NCBI GenBank assembly: GCA_016792845.1
Contig: JAEUKH010000027.1
Location: 1 to 40,069 of the forward strand
DNA length: 40,069 nucleotides
DNA from: Myxococcales bacterium
Lineage (GTDB): Bacteria; Myxococcota_A; Polyangia; Polyangiales; Ga0077539
Direction: 5' to 3'
The notes under the pieces were generated by a model. It saw only the letters and a program-made list of their open reading frames with translations, did no database searches and was not told the DNA's origin. Position numbers and translations under genes: made by a program. Below, piece after piece: positions 24,330 through 31,997 of this stretch; positions within the stretch are counted from its first letter, which is position 1; each line of letters opens with the position of its first letter.

Positions 24330-24506
24330 TCAGACCGTCGCTCCCTCTTGAGACCGCATCGAGGCACATACTCCGCACCTTTGTCGAGGTCGTGCGTGGG
24401 CTTTGTACGACAAGACAGATTCCTGGCACACTCTGCAAGGCCACTTCGCCGCGGTCGCGAGGTCACACCGCGACCCGCACCACGCGGCGCCCCCTTCAGG
24501 AGGACT

Positions 24507-26870
24507 ATGACTTTCAAAAATAATCGATATTTCAACGAGTTGAGACACGGCGTTGTGCTCGCCGCCGCCCTCGCCGCCACGCTCCTCGGCTGCGGCAGCG
24601 GCGGAAACAACTCCGTCGTCGGCGGCAACGACGCGGGCTCGGCCGACATCGGCTTCGACGTGAGCTGTACGGCCCCGCAGGTCGCCTGCGGCAGCGTCTG
24701 CTCGAACCCGATGGAAGACCCCGACAACTGCGGTCGCTGCGGCAACGCGTGTCCGCGCTCGCAGGTCTGCGTGGCGGGCATGTGCCAGCAGAGCTGTCCG
24801 ACGGGGCAGGTGCTCTGCGGCAACCAGTGCGTGAATGTCAGCACCGACCGCGCCAACTGCGGCCGCTGCGGCAACGCCTGCGCGACGGGCCTCCTCTGCG
24901 GCATGGGCAACTGCGGCCTCGAGTGCGGCGCGGGCCTCGCGCGCTGTTCGAGCAGCGCCGGCGGCGACGCGGGCACGGGCGACTACTGCGCCAACACCCA
25001 GAACGACCGCAACAACTGCGGCGGCTGCGGCATGGCCTGCGGGGCCGGTCAAATCTGCGAAGCGGGCCGCTGCGTGGTCTCGTGCCCGTCGAACCTCAGC
25101 AACTGCTCGGGCACCTGCCGAGACCTCCAGGCCGACAGCGCCAACTGCGGCATGTGCGGCAACGCCTGCCCCACGGGCCAGGTCTGCACCGCGGGCATGT
25201 GCCAGGTCTCGTGCCCGATGACCCTCAACAACTGCTCGGGCACCTGCCGAGACTTCCAGAACGACCGCGCCAACTGCGGCGGCTGCGGCATGGCCTGCAC
25301 CGCGGGTCAGATCTGCACCGCGGGCCGCTGTGAGCTCTCGTGCGGCGGCGGCACCACCAACTGCTCGGGCACCTGCCGCGACCTCCAGAGCGACCGCGCC
25401 AACTGCGGCATGTGCGGCGCGGCCTGCCCCAGCGGCCAGGTCTGCTCGAACGGCGCGTGCACCCTGTCGTGCAGCGGCGGCACCACCGACTGCTCGGGCA
25501 CCTGCCGTGACGTGCAGAGCGACCGCGCCAACTGCGGCATGTGCGGCCGGGCCTGCGCCGCGGGCCAGGTCTGCTCGAACGGCACCTGCACCGTCTCGTG
25601 CGGCGGCGGCACGTCAGACTGCTCGGGCGTCTGCCGCGACCTCGACACCGACCGCAACAACTGCGGCCGCTGCGGCAACACCTGCGGCGCCGGTCAGGTC
25701 TGCTCGAACGGCGCCTGCACCGTCTCGTGCGGCACGGGCCTCAGCAACTGCAGCGCGTCGTGCCGCGACCTCCAGACCGACCGCGCCAACTGCGGCGCCT
25801 GCAATCGCGCCTGCGGGGCCGGCCAGGTCTGCTCGAACGGCACCTGCACCCTCTCGTGCGGCGGCGGCACCACGATCTGCGACGGCAACTGCCGCGACCT
25901 CAACGCCGACCGCGAAAACTGCGGCGCCTGCAACCGCATCTGCATCGCCGGGTCGGTCTGCACCAACGGCACCTGCACCCTGATCTGCCCGCAGGGTCAG
26001 ACCAATTGCAGCAACGTCTGCCGCGACACCCAAAGCGACGCGAGCAACTGCGGCGGCTGCGGCACCGTCTGCCCCGCCGGCAACCGCTGCAACAACGGCC
26101 GCTGCGAGGTCTCGTGCCCCTCGGGCTCGACCAACTGCTCGGGCAGCTGCCGCTCGCTCCTCACCGACAACGCCAACTGCGGCGCGTGCGGCAACGCCTG
26201 CCCCGCGGGTCAGGTCTGCTCGAACGGCGCCTGCGCCTCGGTGTGCGGCTCGGGCCTCGCGCTCTGCAGCGGCACCTGCCGCTCGCTCCAGAACGACAAC
26301 AACAACTGCGGCTCCTGCGGCAACGTCTGCGCCACCGGCCGCACCTGCGTGAGCGGCGTCTGCACCCTCGTCTGCCCCACCGGTCAGACCAACTGCAACG
26401 GCACCTGTGTTGACACCCAGTCAAACAACTCGAACTGCGGCACCTGCGGGCTCGCCTGCCCGTCGAACCAGTTCTGCAACCAGGGCATCTGCCGCGCGGC
26501 CGAGGTGATCGGCGTGGGCGGCGGGGTGACCTTCTTCCGGGTGCGGGTCTCGGGCTTGATGACCGACGCCAACATCTTGAACGCGTGCCGCAGCGTGGGC
26601 CTCACGGTGCCGTGCCAGGCCACCGCGGGCTGCACCTACAACGACACCACCTGTCGCCAGACCAACTTCGAGAACTCGTGCGGCAACCCGATGCTGCGCC
26701 TCGCCAACACGCTCTGCTCGAACCAGTCGCCCTCGCAGTGCCCGGCGCTCTACAACCACTTCCAGTACATGGGTAACAACTGGAGCGGCGGCTGCGGCGC
26801 CCAGTCGGGGCAGTGGTGTGTGACGGGCAACTCGACCTCGAACGGCTTCGCGGTCTGCGTGGCGCCCTGA
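24507..26870 (+). CDS. Lipoprotein of 14 eight-cysteine repeats
   Basis: A 787-residue surface lipoprotein with lipobox L-L-G-C29. A short Gly/Asn/Asp linker is followed by about 14 tandem repeats of roughly 43 residues (about 55-665). Each has eight Cys in the order C-x3-C-x9-C-G-x-C-x3-C-x5-C-x4-C-x3-C, including a constant NCG and usually CS-N-G-(A/T)-C. The third repeat carries an extra loop. A C-terminal domain of about 120 residues has at least six more Cys. The repeats probably form disulfide-locked rods. Similar myxobacterial proteins have been mislabelled 'tryptophan synthase alpha chain', which the sequence does not support. ATG 24507 has an AGGAGGA ribosome site at 24498-24504, among the best in the window. 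Confidence 0.85.
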   Translation: MTFKNNRYFNELRHGVVLAAALAATLLGCGSGGNNSVVGGNDAGSADIGFDVSCTAPQVACGSVCSNPMEDPDNCGRCGNACPRSQVCVAGMCQQSCPTGQVLCGNQCVNVSTDRANCGRCGNACATGLLCGMGNCGLECGAGLARCSSSAGGDAGTGDYCANTQNDRNNCGGCGMACGAGQICEAGRCVVSCPSNLSNCSGTCRDLQADSANCGMCGNACPTGQVCTAGMCQVSCPMTLNNCSGTCRDFQNDRANCGGCGMACTAGQICTAGRCELSCGGGTTNCSGTCRDLQSDRANCGMCGAACPSGQVCSNGACTLSCSGGTTDCSGTCRDVQSDRANCGMCGRACAAGQVCSNGTCTVSCGGGTSDCSGVCRDLDTDRNNCGRCGNTCGAGQVCSNGACTVSCGTGLSNCSASCRDLQTDRANCGACNRACGAGQVCSNGTCTLSCGGGTTICDGNCRDLNADRENCGACNRICIAGSVCTNGTCTLICPQGQTNCSNVCRDTQSDASNCGGCGTVCPAGNRCNNGRCEVSCPSGSTNCSGSCRSLLTDNANCGACGNACPAGQVCSNGACASVCGSGLALCSGTCRSLQNDNNNCGSCGNVCATGRTCVSGVCTLVCPTGQTNCNGTCVDTQSNNSNCGTCGLACPSNQFCNQGICRAAEVIGVGGGVTFFRVRVSGLMTDANILNACRSVGLTVPCQATAGCTYNDTTCRQTNFENSCGNPMLRLANTLCSNQSPSQCPALYNHFQYMGNNWSGGCGAQSGQWCVTGNSTSNGFAVCVAP
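24690..26490 (+). repeat. 129-bp coding tandem repeat array
   Basis: About 14 units of roughly 129 bp make up the Cys-rich domain. Blocks such as AACTGCTCGGGCACCTGCCG and GTCTGCTCGAACGGC recur almost unchanged between neighbouring units, so the array probably grew by duplication and stays prone to recombination. It is coding in full and is not a CRISPR. Confidence 0.85.
26410..26424. repeat. Iterated palindrome, copy 8
   Basis: TTGAC-ACCCA-GTCAA sits in the last 43-residue repeat only. Sister repeats have GAC-CTC-CAG-AGC here. This copy uses GTT-GAC-ACC-CAG-TCA, including a switch of serine codon from AGC to TCA. Confidence 0.75.
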
Positions 26871-26888
26871 GCTTCGGCTGAGAGCCCG

Positions 26889-26930
26889 TCGGGGGTGCGC
26901 GGTCTTCACCCGCACCTCCGAGGGCCCTCG
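26889..26930. terminator. Hairpins between convergent genes
   Basis: An imperfect inverted repeat (GGGGGTGCGCGG with CACCCGCACCTCC) is followed by the perfect 12-bp palindrome CGAGGGCCCTCG. Both lie in the 61-bp gap between stops at 26870 and 26932. This is a likely bidirectional terminator, although T-runs are absent. Confidence 0.45.
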
Positions 26931-26931
26931 C

Positions 26932-28110
26932 TCAGGTGTTCTTCTTCAGCGTGACGACGGGCCTCAGCACGGCCTTACCGTCTTTGATCGACACGTCAAA
27001 CTTCACATCGGCGCCCTGGTACTGGGCCGACAGCTTCGGGAGCGACTCTCGCACCTGGCGCGCCACCGACTCGTACTTCACCTCGACCGACTCGCCGGTC
27101 TGTTTGCGCGCGTCGACGTAGCGCTGGTAGAGCGCCCGCATGGCCGGGTCTTCGCCGGTCGACGGCGCGGGCCCCGGGGTCACCACCCGCGGCGGCGGCA
27201 GCGGGCTCGCAGCCGGTCGCGGCGCCACGGCACCAGGCATCGGCACAGGCCGAGACGCCCCCGCGGGCGCGCCCCCCGCCGGTGTCGCCAACGATCGCGG
27301 AACCCCCGCAGCCCCCGTCGGCGCCGGCGTCGGCGCGCGCAAGGCCCCAAAGGGCGAAGCGCCAGGTTTCACCGCCCCCACCGTCGGCCCCGACGACACC
27401 TGCCCCGGCATCGGGATCCGCCCCGGCCCTGGCGTCACCGCGGGCCTCGCCGCGGGCTGGGTCGCCGCGGGCTGGCTCGCCGCGGGCTGGGTCGCCGCGG
27501 GCTGGCTCACTGCCGTGGGAGTCGCCGCGGCGGGCGGTGTTGACTGTCTGTCAAACTGCATGAACCCGTCGGGCTGCGGCGGGGCCTCGCGCGGGCTCTG
27601 GGTGCGTTGCAGGGGCGTTCGCGCGGGAGCCTCACCGAAATCAGGTAAATCGATGGTCTCGCGCATCAGCTCGACCGAGAGGCGCCCGGGGCTGGTGCTG
27701 TCGCCGTCTTCGAGGAGCTCGTCGTCGGCGAGCTCGTAGACCTCGTCGCCCTTCTCTTTGTTTGACTCACCGTCAACCTTCGCGCGCTCGCGGCGGTCGA
27801 TCGACGCGATGAGCTTCTTGGCCCTGAGGACGTCGCGCTTGTACGTGCCCTCTTCGATCTGGCGCAAGATGCGACCCCAGTGGGTCTGGTAGCTCGTCCA
27901 CCGTTGGACGAGCGTGTTGAAGCGGAAGCGCAGCGACGCGTTACGGATCGGCTCTTTGTGCAGCGCCGTGAAGCGCCGCTCGACGTCTTTGCGGGGCACA
28001 AAGGGCATGAGCTTCTCGATGCCCTGAAAATAGAGCTCGTACTTGATGCGCAGGCGCTCAAGCCGCGACTCTAGCTCTTCGAGCTCCTTGCCGATCTCTT
28101 GGGGCGTCAT
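26932..28110 (-). CDS. Coiled-coil protein with Pro/Ala-rich linker, conserved-type hypothetical
   Basis: A 392-residue cytoplasmic protein. The N-terminal 115 residues are a charged helical domain (TPQEIGKELEELESRLERL, then RFRFNTLVQRWTSYQTHWGRILRQIEEGTYKRDV). A disordered region (about 150-305) includes five copies of a six-residue unit close to QPAATQ/QPAASQ. The C-terminal 80 residues form a second helical/beta domain (MRALYQRYVDARKQTGESVEVKYESVARQV). The two end domains look conserved and the middle is a flexible linker. I do not know the function. ATG 28110 overlaps the upstream stop as ATGA, so it is coupled to the lipoprotein gene. Two palindrome copies lie in it. Confidence 0.7.
   Translation of the reverse strand: MTPQEIGKELEELESRLERLRIKYELYFQGIEKLMPFVPRKDVERRFTALHKEPIRNASLRFRFNTLVQRWTSYQTHWGRILRQIEEGTYKRDVLRAKKLIASIDRRERAKVDGESNKEKGDEVYELADDELLEDGDSTSPGRLSVELMRETIDLPDFGEAPARTPLQRTQSPREAPPQPDGFMQFDRQSTPPAAATPTAVSQPAATQPAASQPAATQPAARPAVTPGPGRIPMPGQVSSGPTVGAVKPGASPFGALRAPTPAPTGAAGVPRSLATPAGGAPAGASRPVPMPGAVAPRPAASPLPPPRVVTPGPAPSTGEDPAMRALYQRYVDARKQTGESVEVKYESVARQVRESLPKLSAQYQGADVKFDVSIKDGKAVLRPVVTLKKNT
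27440..27520 (-). repeat. 18-bp coding tandem repeat (QPAA units)
   Basis: About four to five near-identical 18-bp units (on the + strand GCCGCGGGCTGGGTC / GCCGCGGGCTGGCTC) encode Gln-Pro-Ala-Ala-Ser/Thr repeats in the disordered linker of the 28110 gene. Confidence 0.75.
27540..27554. repeat. Iterated palindrome, copy 9
   Basis: TTGAC-TGTCT-GTCAA lies in the linker-coding part of the 28110 gene and reads Phe-Asp-Arg-Gln-Ser. Confidence 0.7.
27762..27776. repeat. Iterated palindrome, copy 10
   Basis: TTGAC-TCACC-GTCAA lies 222 bp from copy 9 in the same gene and reads Val-Asp-Gly-Glu-Ser. Confidence 0.7.
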
Positions 28111-28742
28111 AGCGGTGTGATCACGAGGTTGTCGAAGTGCACCCTCGCCTCCCAATCGTTGAAGCCGAGGTACTCATGCCCGGGGCCCGCGAGGGGGTCT
28201 GCGTCGTCCCATTCGAGCATGGGCTGACCGTCGATGAGCCACCGCAAGAGCCTGCCTTTGCGCTCGACGGTGAAGTGATAGCGCCGCCCCACCTCGACCC
28301 GCGGGCCCACCCGCTGCCGCCGATCGGGCGCGTGCTCGTCGAGCCGCGCGATCACGTTGACGCTGTTGTGCCAGCCGCCAAAAATGATCACGTAGCTCGT
28401 CGCGTTCGAGTAGCTCGCCTGCCGCGCGTAGCTCTCGCCGTCGCCCCACACCTCGACCTTGAGGTCGCCCGCCTCGCTGTCGCTCCACGCGTCAAACTCA
28501 ATGCGCGCGTCGCGCGGGAGCCTGCGCCGCAACCACAGCGGGTGGTTGTGCACGCTCTCGCCCTGGAGCACCCCCTCGACGATGCGCCACCCGGGGCCCG
28601 TCTCGCGCCAGTCAGGGCCCAAGGCCCCGCGCTCGAAACGGTCTTCAAACCGCTGCCCCACCCGCTGCGCCGCGGGTTCTTGACACCCTGTCAAGAATGC
28701 CACCCCGAGCGCCCACCCGACCTGCTGCGTAGAGACCCTCAT
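28107..28742 (-). CDS. Lipoprotein with LamG/jelly-roll-like domain
   Basis: A 211-residue lipoprotein (lipobox F-L-T-G-C20). The mature part has the strand pattern and aromatic residues of a concanavalin-like jelly roll, such as LamG or DUF1961-type domains: a start FEDRFERGALGPDWRETG, then WRIVEGVLQGE, a long strand region, RWLIDGQPMLEW, and the end GFNDWEARVHFDNLVI. Carbohydrate binding is plausible because this fold often binds glycans, but no catalytic residues are evident. ATG 28742 is the first start that gives a proper signal peptide. The gene is the first of a two-gene operon and diverges from the kinase at 28908. A palindrome copy encodes the lipobox itself. Confidence 0.72.
   Translation of the reverse strand: MRVSTQQVGWALGVAFLTGCQEPAAQRVGQRFEDRFERGALGPDWRETGPGWRIVEGVLQGESVHNHPLWLRRRLPRDARIEFDAWSDSEAGDLKVEVWGDGESYARQASYSNATSYVIIFGGWHNSVNVIARLDEHAPDRRQRVGPRVEVGRRYHFTVERKGRLLRWLIDGQPMLEWDDADPLAGPGHEYLGFNDWEARVHFDNLVITPL
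28677..28697. repeat. Iterated palindrome, copy 11 (longest)
   Basis: A 9-3-9 perfect palindrome (TTCTTGACA, N3, TGTCAAGAA), the most extended copy in the window. On the coding strand it encodes Phe-Leu-Thr-Gly-Cys-Gln-Glu, the lipobox with the lipidated cysteine of the LamG-like lipoprotein. Confidence 0.8.
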
Positions 28743-28831
28743 ACGAGGCCCCAAAACTAGCACAACGCCCAGGCCCGAGGCGGCATCGCAAATCGAGCGG
28801 CTGTGCAGTTCGACCCGACCGAAGGCAAAGG

Positions 28832-28840
28832 TGCTATAGG
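28832..28840 (+). promoter_or_regulatory. Possible extended -10 promoter of the kinase gene
   Basis: TGC-TATAGG fits the TGn-TATAAT extended -10 pattern in an otherwise GC-rich gap, about 68 bp before the kinase start at 28908. No good -35 lies at the right spacing. Confidence 0.35.
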
Positions 28841-28907
28841 GTGCCGCGATGCGTCGTCAGCAACCAAGGTGGGCCCTGCGGGCTCTGACGGTCGAGCCGG
28901 TGCGACG

Positions 28908-31199
28908 ATGAGCGAGGCCCCCGCGCCCTTGCAGCGCATCGGTCGGTACGTGCTCGAGCGCAAGATCGCCTCGGGGGGCATGGCCGACGTGTACCTGGCC
29001 ACGCAGACGGGGGCCTTCGGGTTCGCCAAGCGCGTCGCGCTGAAGGTCTTGAAGCAAGAGGTCGCCACCGAGAGCGACAACGTGCGGATGTTCTTGCGCG
29101 AGGCCATCGTGGCGGCCGAGTTTCGGCACCCGAACCTCGTGCAGGTGTATGAGGTGGGCGAAGAGCGCGGCAAGCTCTTCATCGCCCAAGAGCTCGTCAA
29201 CGGCATCTCGGTCGCGACCTTGATGCTGCTCCTCGCGAAGAAGGGGCGGTCGATCCCCATCCCGATGGCGGCGCAGGTGGTGCTCGAAGTGCTCGACGGG
29301 CTCGCCTACGCGCACGAGGCCCGCGGCTCCGACGGCCAGGCCCTCAACGTCATCCACCGCGACGTGACCCCGCACAACATCTTGTTGAGCGAAGAGGGCA
29401 CGGTCAAGCTCGTCGATTTTGGCATCGCGCGGGCAGAAACGGCGCTCGGCAAGACCCAGGTCGCCAAGGTCAAAGGCAAGTTCAGCTACATGGCCCCCGA
29501 GCAGTGGGAGGCCAGCAAGAACATCGACGGCCGCGCCGACCTCTTCTCGCTCGGGGTCTCGCTCTACGAGATGAGCACCGGGAGCGGGCGGCTCTTTCGC
29601 GGCAAGTCGCCCATCGAGCTGCACAGGGCCGTGACCCGAGACACCATCGCGCCCCCCGGGTCGCGGGTGCCGACCTACCCCGACGCGCTCTCGACGGTGG
29701 TGATGACCGCCCTCGAGCGCGACCTCAAGAAGCGATGGCCGAGCGCGCGCACCATGCGCACCGCCCTCGCCGACGCCATGGCCACCCAAGGGTGGAACGT
29801 CGAAGCGCGAACCCTCGGCAAGCTCGTCGCCTACGCCCTCGACGGCCAGTCGATCGAAGACCGATGGGAGAAGCTCGACGCCAGCGACCCGCTCTTCGTC
29901 ACCGACAGCGACGCCGAGCCCGACGGCCACGCCACCGAGGTCGGCCACCCCGCCATCGACGCCGAAGAGGCTGAAACGACGGGTGAATCGACCCGTCCGA
30001 TCGAGCCCTCGGTGCGCCCCAAGGCGGGCAGCGTGCGCCCCCCCGACGGGGCCTCGGTGCTGCGCGCCGCGTCGCTCCCAGGGGTGTCGTTGCCAGGGCC
30101 CTCGGCCACCCCGGCGGTGGTCAATCCTTCGGGCGATTACGCCCTCGGCGGCGACGGGCGCGCGAGCGTCGCCTACGCCCTCCAGGGTGAAGCGCCCCCT
30201 GCCCCCGCGCCCCCCTCGCCCCCCGCCGCGCATGAGCCGACGGGCGCCGACCCGGGCGGCTTCGGGCGCGTCGCCTGGCCCATCGCCGCCGTGCTCGGAT
30301 GGGGCGCCGCGGCGGCCATGCTCGGGCTCTATCAGCGCTCGCAAGACACCGTGTCGAGCCTCCGATCGGCCATCGCCGCCACGGCCTCGGTGGCCCCGGT
30401 CCCATCGGCCGCCCCCGCCGCAGAGACCCTGGTGATCCTCGCCGACCCAACCCTCGGCAGCACCCTCGGCGTCGCCTGGGGGGCGGCCCTCCAGAGCAGC
30501 ACCCCGGGCCGCGCCGTGCGGGTCGAGACCGGCGACGCCCTCGCGCGGATGCTCCTCGGCGCGAGCACCCTCAGCCTCAGGGCCGGCCTCGGCGACGCCG
30601 AGATGGTCGCCCGGGCCCGCGAGCAAGGCATCGACCTGCACGCCCCCTCGGTCGAACACATCGTGGGCTTCGACCACGCGGTGGTCATCGTTCACCCCTC
30701 GAACGCTGTACCATCGCTCACCATGGCACAACTTGCCAACCTCTACGCGGGTCACCTCACGGCCTGGAGCCCCCTCCACGGCACCGCGCCCGGGGCCCCG
30801 ACCCTCGTGGTCGGCGGGGCTGGCGCTGCGCCGCGGTCGCTCCTCGACGAGCTCGTGCTGCCTTCTGGCGGGCGCGGGTTACGCCTCAGCGCCAGCGCCC
30901 GGGTGATGGCCGACGAGGCGGCCGCGGTGGCCGAGGTCGCCGCGCATCCTGGGGCTGTGGCCTTGGTGCGTCTGCCTTATGTCAACGCCTCGGTGCGGGC
31001 GGTGCCCATGGCGGGTGCGGGCAACGCGCCGGTAGCGGCCTCACGCGAGACGGTGCGCGAGGGGCGCTACCCCTTGGGGCGCCCGGTGGTGCTCTACACC
31101 CGCGGCGGCCCCGCGGGCGCGACCGAGGCCCTCTTGCGCATCGCGGTGAGCCCCGCGGGTCAGTCGATGCTCGAACGCGCGGGCTACCTCTCGCGCTGA
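28908..31199 (+). CDS. Receptor-like Ser/Thr kinase with PstS-type periplasmic binding domain
   Basis: A 763-residue transmembrane Hanks-type kinase. The kinase domain (about 10-275) has SGGMADVY (22-29), K46, the catalytic loop HRDVTPHN with D152, the DFG motif with D170, and MAPEQWE. Thr replaces the usual Lys in HRDxK, a change common in myxobacterial kinases. A disordered linker follows, then a single transmembrane helix (about 453-473). Residues about 503-763 resemble a type 2 periplasmic-binding protein of the PstS/phosphate class: the run GFDHAVVIVHPSNAV, then SLTMAQLANLYAGHLTAW, matches the conserved PstS core, and the end AVSPAGQSMLERAGYL is also typical. It may sense phosphate or another oxyanion outside and signal inward. 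ATG 28908 is chosen over longer reading. Confidence 0.87.
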   Translation: MSEAPAPLQRIGRYVLERKIASGGMADVYLATQTGAFGFAKRVALKVLKQEVATESDNVRMFLREAIVAAEFRHPNLVQVYEVGEERGKLFIAQELVNGISVATLMLLLAKKGRSIPIPMAAQVVLEVLDGLAYAHEARGSDGQALNVIHRDVTPHNILLSEEGTVKLVDFGIARAETALGKTQVAKVKGKFSYMAPEQWEASKNIDGRADLFSLGVSLYEMSTGSGRLFRGKSPIELHRAVTRDTIAPPGSRVPTYPDALSTVVMTALERDLKKRWPSARTMRTALADAMATQGWNVEARTLGKLVAYALDGQSIEDRWEKLDASDPLFVTDSDAEPDGHATEVGHPAIDAEEAETTGESTRPIEPSVRPKAGSVRPPDGASVLRAASLPGVSLPGPSATPAVVNPSGDYALGGDGRASVAYALQGEAPPAPAPPSPPAAHEPTGADPGGFGRVAWPIAAVLGWGAAAAMLGLYQRSQDTVSSLRSAIAATASVAPVPSAAPAAETLVILADPTLGSTLGVAWGAALQSSTPGRAVRVETGDALARMLLGASTLSLRAGLGDAEMVARAREQGIDLHAPSVEHIVGFDHAVVIVHPSNAVPSLTMAQLANLYAGHLTAWSPLHGTAPGAPTLVVGGAGAAPRSLLDELVLPSGGRGLRLSASARVMADEAAAVAEVAAHPGAVALVRLPYVNASVRAVPMAGAGNAPVAASRETVREGRYPLGRPVVLYTRGGPAGATEALLRIAVSPAGQSMLERAGYLSR

Positions 31200-31205
31200 G
31201 GCCGC

Positions 31206-31997
31206 TCAGCTGAGGGCGGCGACGGCCCCGGCGACCGCGAGCATCGCGGCAGCCCCGGCGAGGCCGCCGACCCACCAGTAGCGCCCGAAGTTCTGGTAGG
31301 CGAGGTTGCCTCGGGCGATCACCCCCGCGGCCCGCTGCTGGTGCGCGAGGGTCTCGTCGGCCAAAAGCACGTCGCGCCGGTCGATGATCGCGCGGTCGAG
31401 AAAATTCACGGTGCCGCAGTACCCGCACCCGACCGACGCGCCCCACTGCATCGTCAGCTCGGCCCCGCAACAGCGACACCGCGCGGCCCCGTCAGGCCGC
31501 AACGGCGGGCGCGCCCATCGCGTCGGCTCGACCGCCGCCCGGTACGCCTTGAGCGCGTACCACCACCCGACGTAGCCCCCGACCCCGAAGCCCGCGCTCC
31601 CGAGGGTCAGCCCAAGGGTCTGAAAGATCAGCCCCGCGCGGGCGCCCTCGTCGAGACCGGCGCCCGAGATCGCCTGCCATTGTGTGCCAAGCTGAGACAA
31701 TCCGTTCAACAGGCCGAAGGCGCCGAAGGCGAGACCCAGCATCCAGGGTCGTTGTTTCATCATCGCGTCGAGGGCCCGGGCGGGCGCCTCGGCGGCATGA
31801 TGTGCCATCTTGAGCAGGTTGAGGCGCTCGTGGGCGACCCGCACCCGCTCGCTCGCTTCGAGGGGAAGGGGCTCGACCGCGCCGCAGAAGCGACAGCCCA
31901 TCATCACGGCGCCTCCGTAGGGCGAGGGCTGGCCGGTCATGACCATCGCGGCGCCGCAGCGGTTGCAGGGCACGGGCCATTGTTCGGGGCTGCTCAT
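31206..31997 (-). CDS. Membrane protein with two zinc ribbons
   Basis: A 263-residue protein. An N-terminal zinc ribbon has C11-x2-C14 and C35-x2-C38. A second ribbon (about 172-198) has CxC-C and CGYC pairs. The two helices between them (about 84-107 and 125-150) and one at the C-terminus (about 240-262) are hydrophobic. Ribbons on membrane proteins usually mediate protein or nucleic-acid contacts in the cytoplasm; no family is recognised. The start overlaps the upstream gene's stop as ATGA, so the two form an operon. The stop lies 6 bp from that of the convergent kinase, with a 10-bp palindrome CTCAGCTGAG across the junction. Confidence 0.65.
   Translation of the reverse strand: MSSPEQWPVPCNRCGAAMVMTGQPSPYGGAVMMGCRFCGAVEPLPLEASERVRVAHERLNLLKMAHHAAEAPARALDAMMKQRPWMLGLAFGAFGLLNGLSQLGTQWQAISGAGLDEGARAGLIFQTLGLTLGSAGFGVGGYVGWWYALKAYRAAVEPTRWARPPLRPDGAARCRCCGAELTMQWGASVGCGYCGTVNFLDRAIIDRRDVLLADETLAHQQRAAGVIARGNLAYQNFGRYWWVGGLAGAAAMLAVAGAVAALS

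Noticed and set aside
24424..24437. Sigma-54-like TGGCAC...TGCA upstream of the Cys-rich lipoprotein
   Set aside because: The GG-to-GC distance is two bases too short for the strict -24/-12 spacing.
23601..24506. In-frame upstream extension of the Cys-rich lipoprotein
   Set aside because: It would place a lipoprotein signal 300 residues into the protein and overlaps the SDR gene; ATG 24507 has a strong ribosome site.
24690..26490. Regular repeats that could suggest a CRISPR array
   Set aside because: The period is about 129 bp, the frame is open throughout and the units encode cysteine modules.
24507..26870. 'Tryptophan synthase alpha chain' label sometimes given to such repeat proteins
   Set aside because: There is no TIM-barrel sequence pattern; it is a lipoprotein with cysteine repeats.
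28857..30779. 640-residue frame antisense to the first kinase
   Set aside because: Composition is Arg/Gly/His/Val-biased with no domain, and the opposite strand has all kinase motifs.
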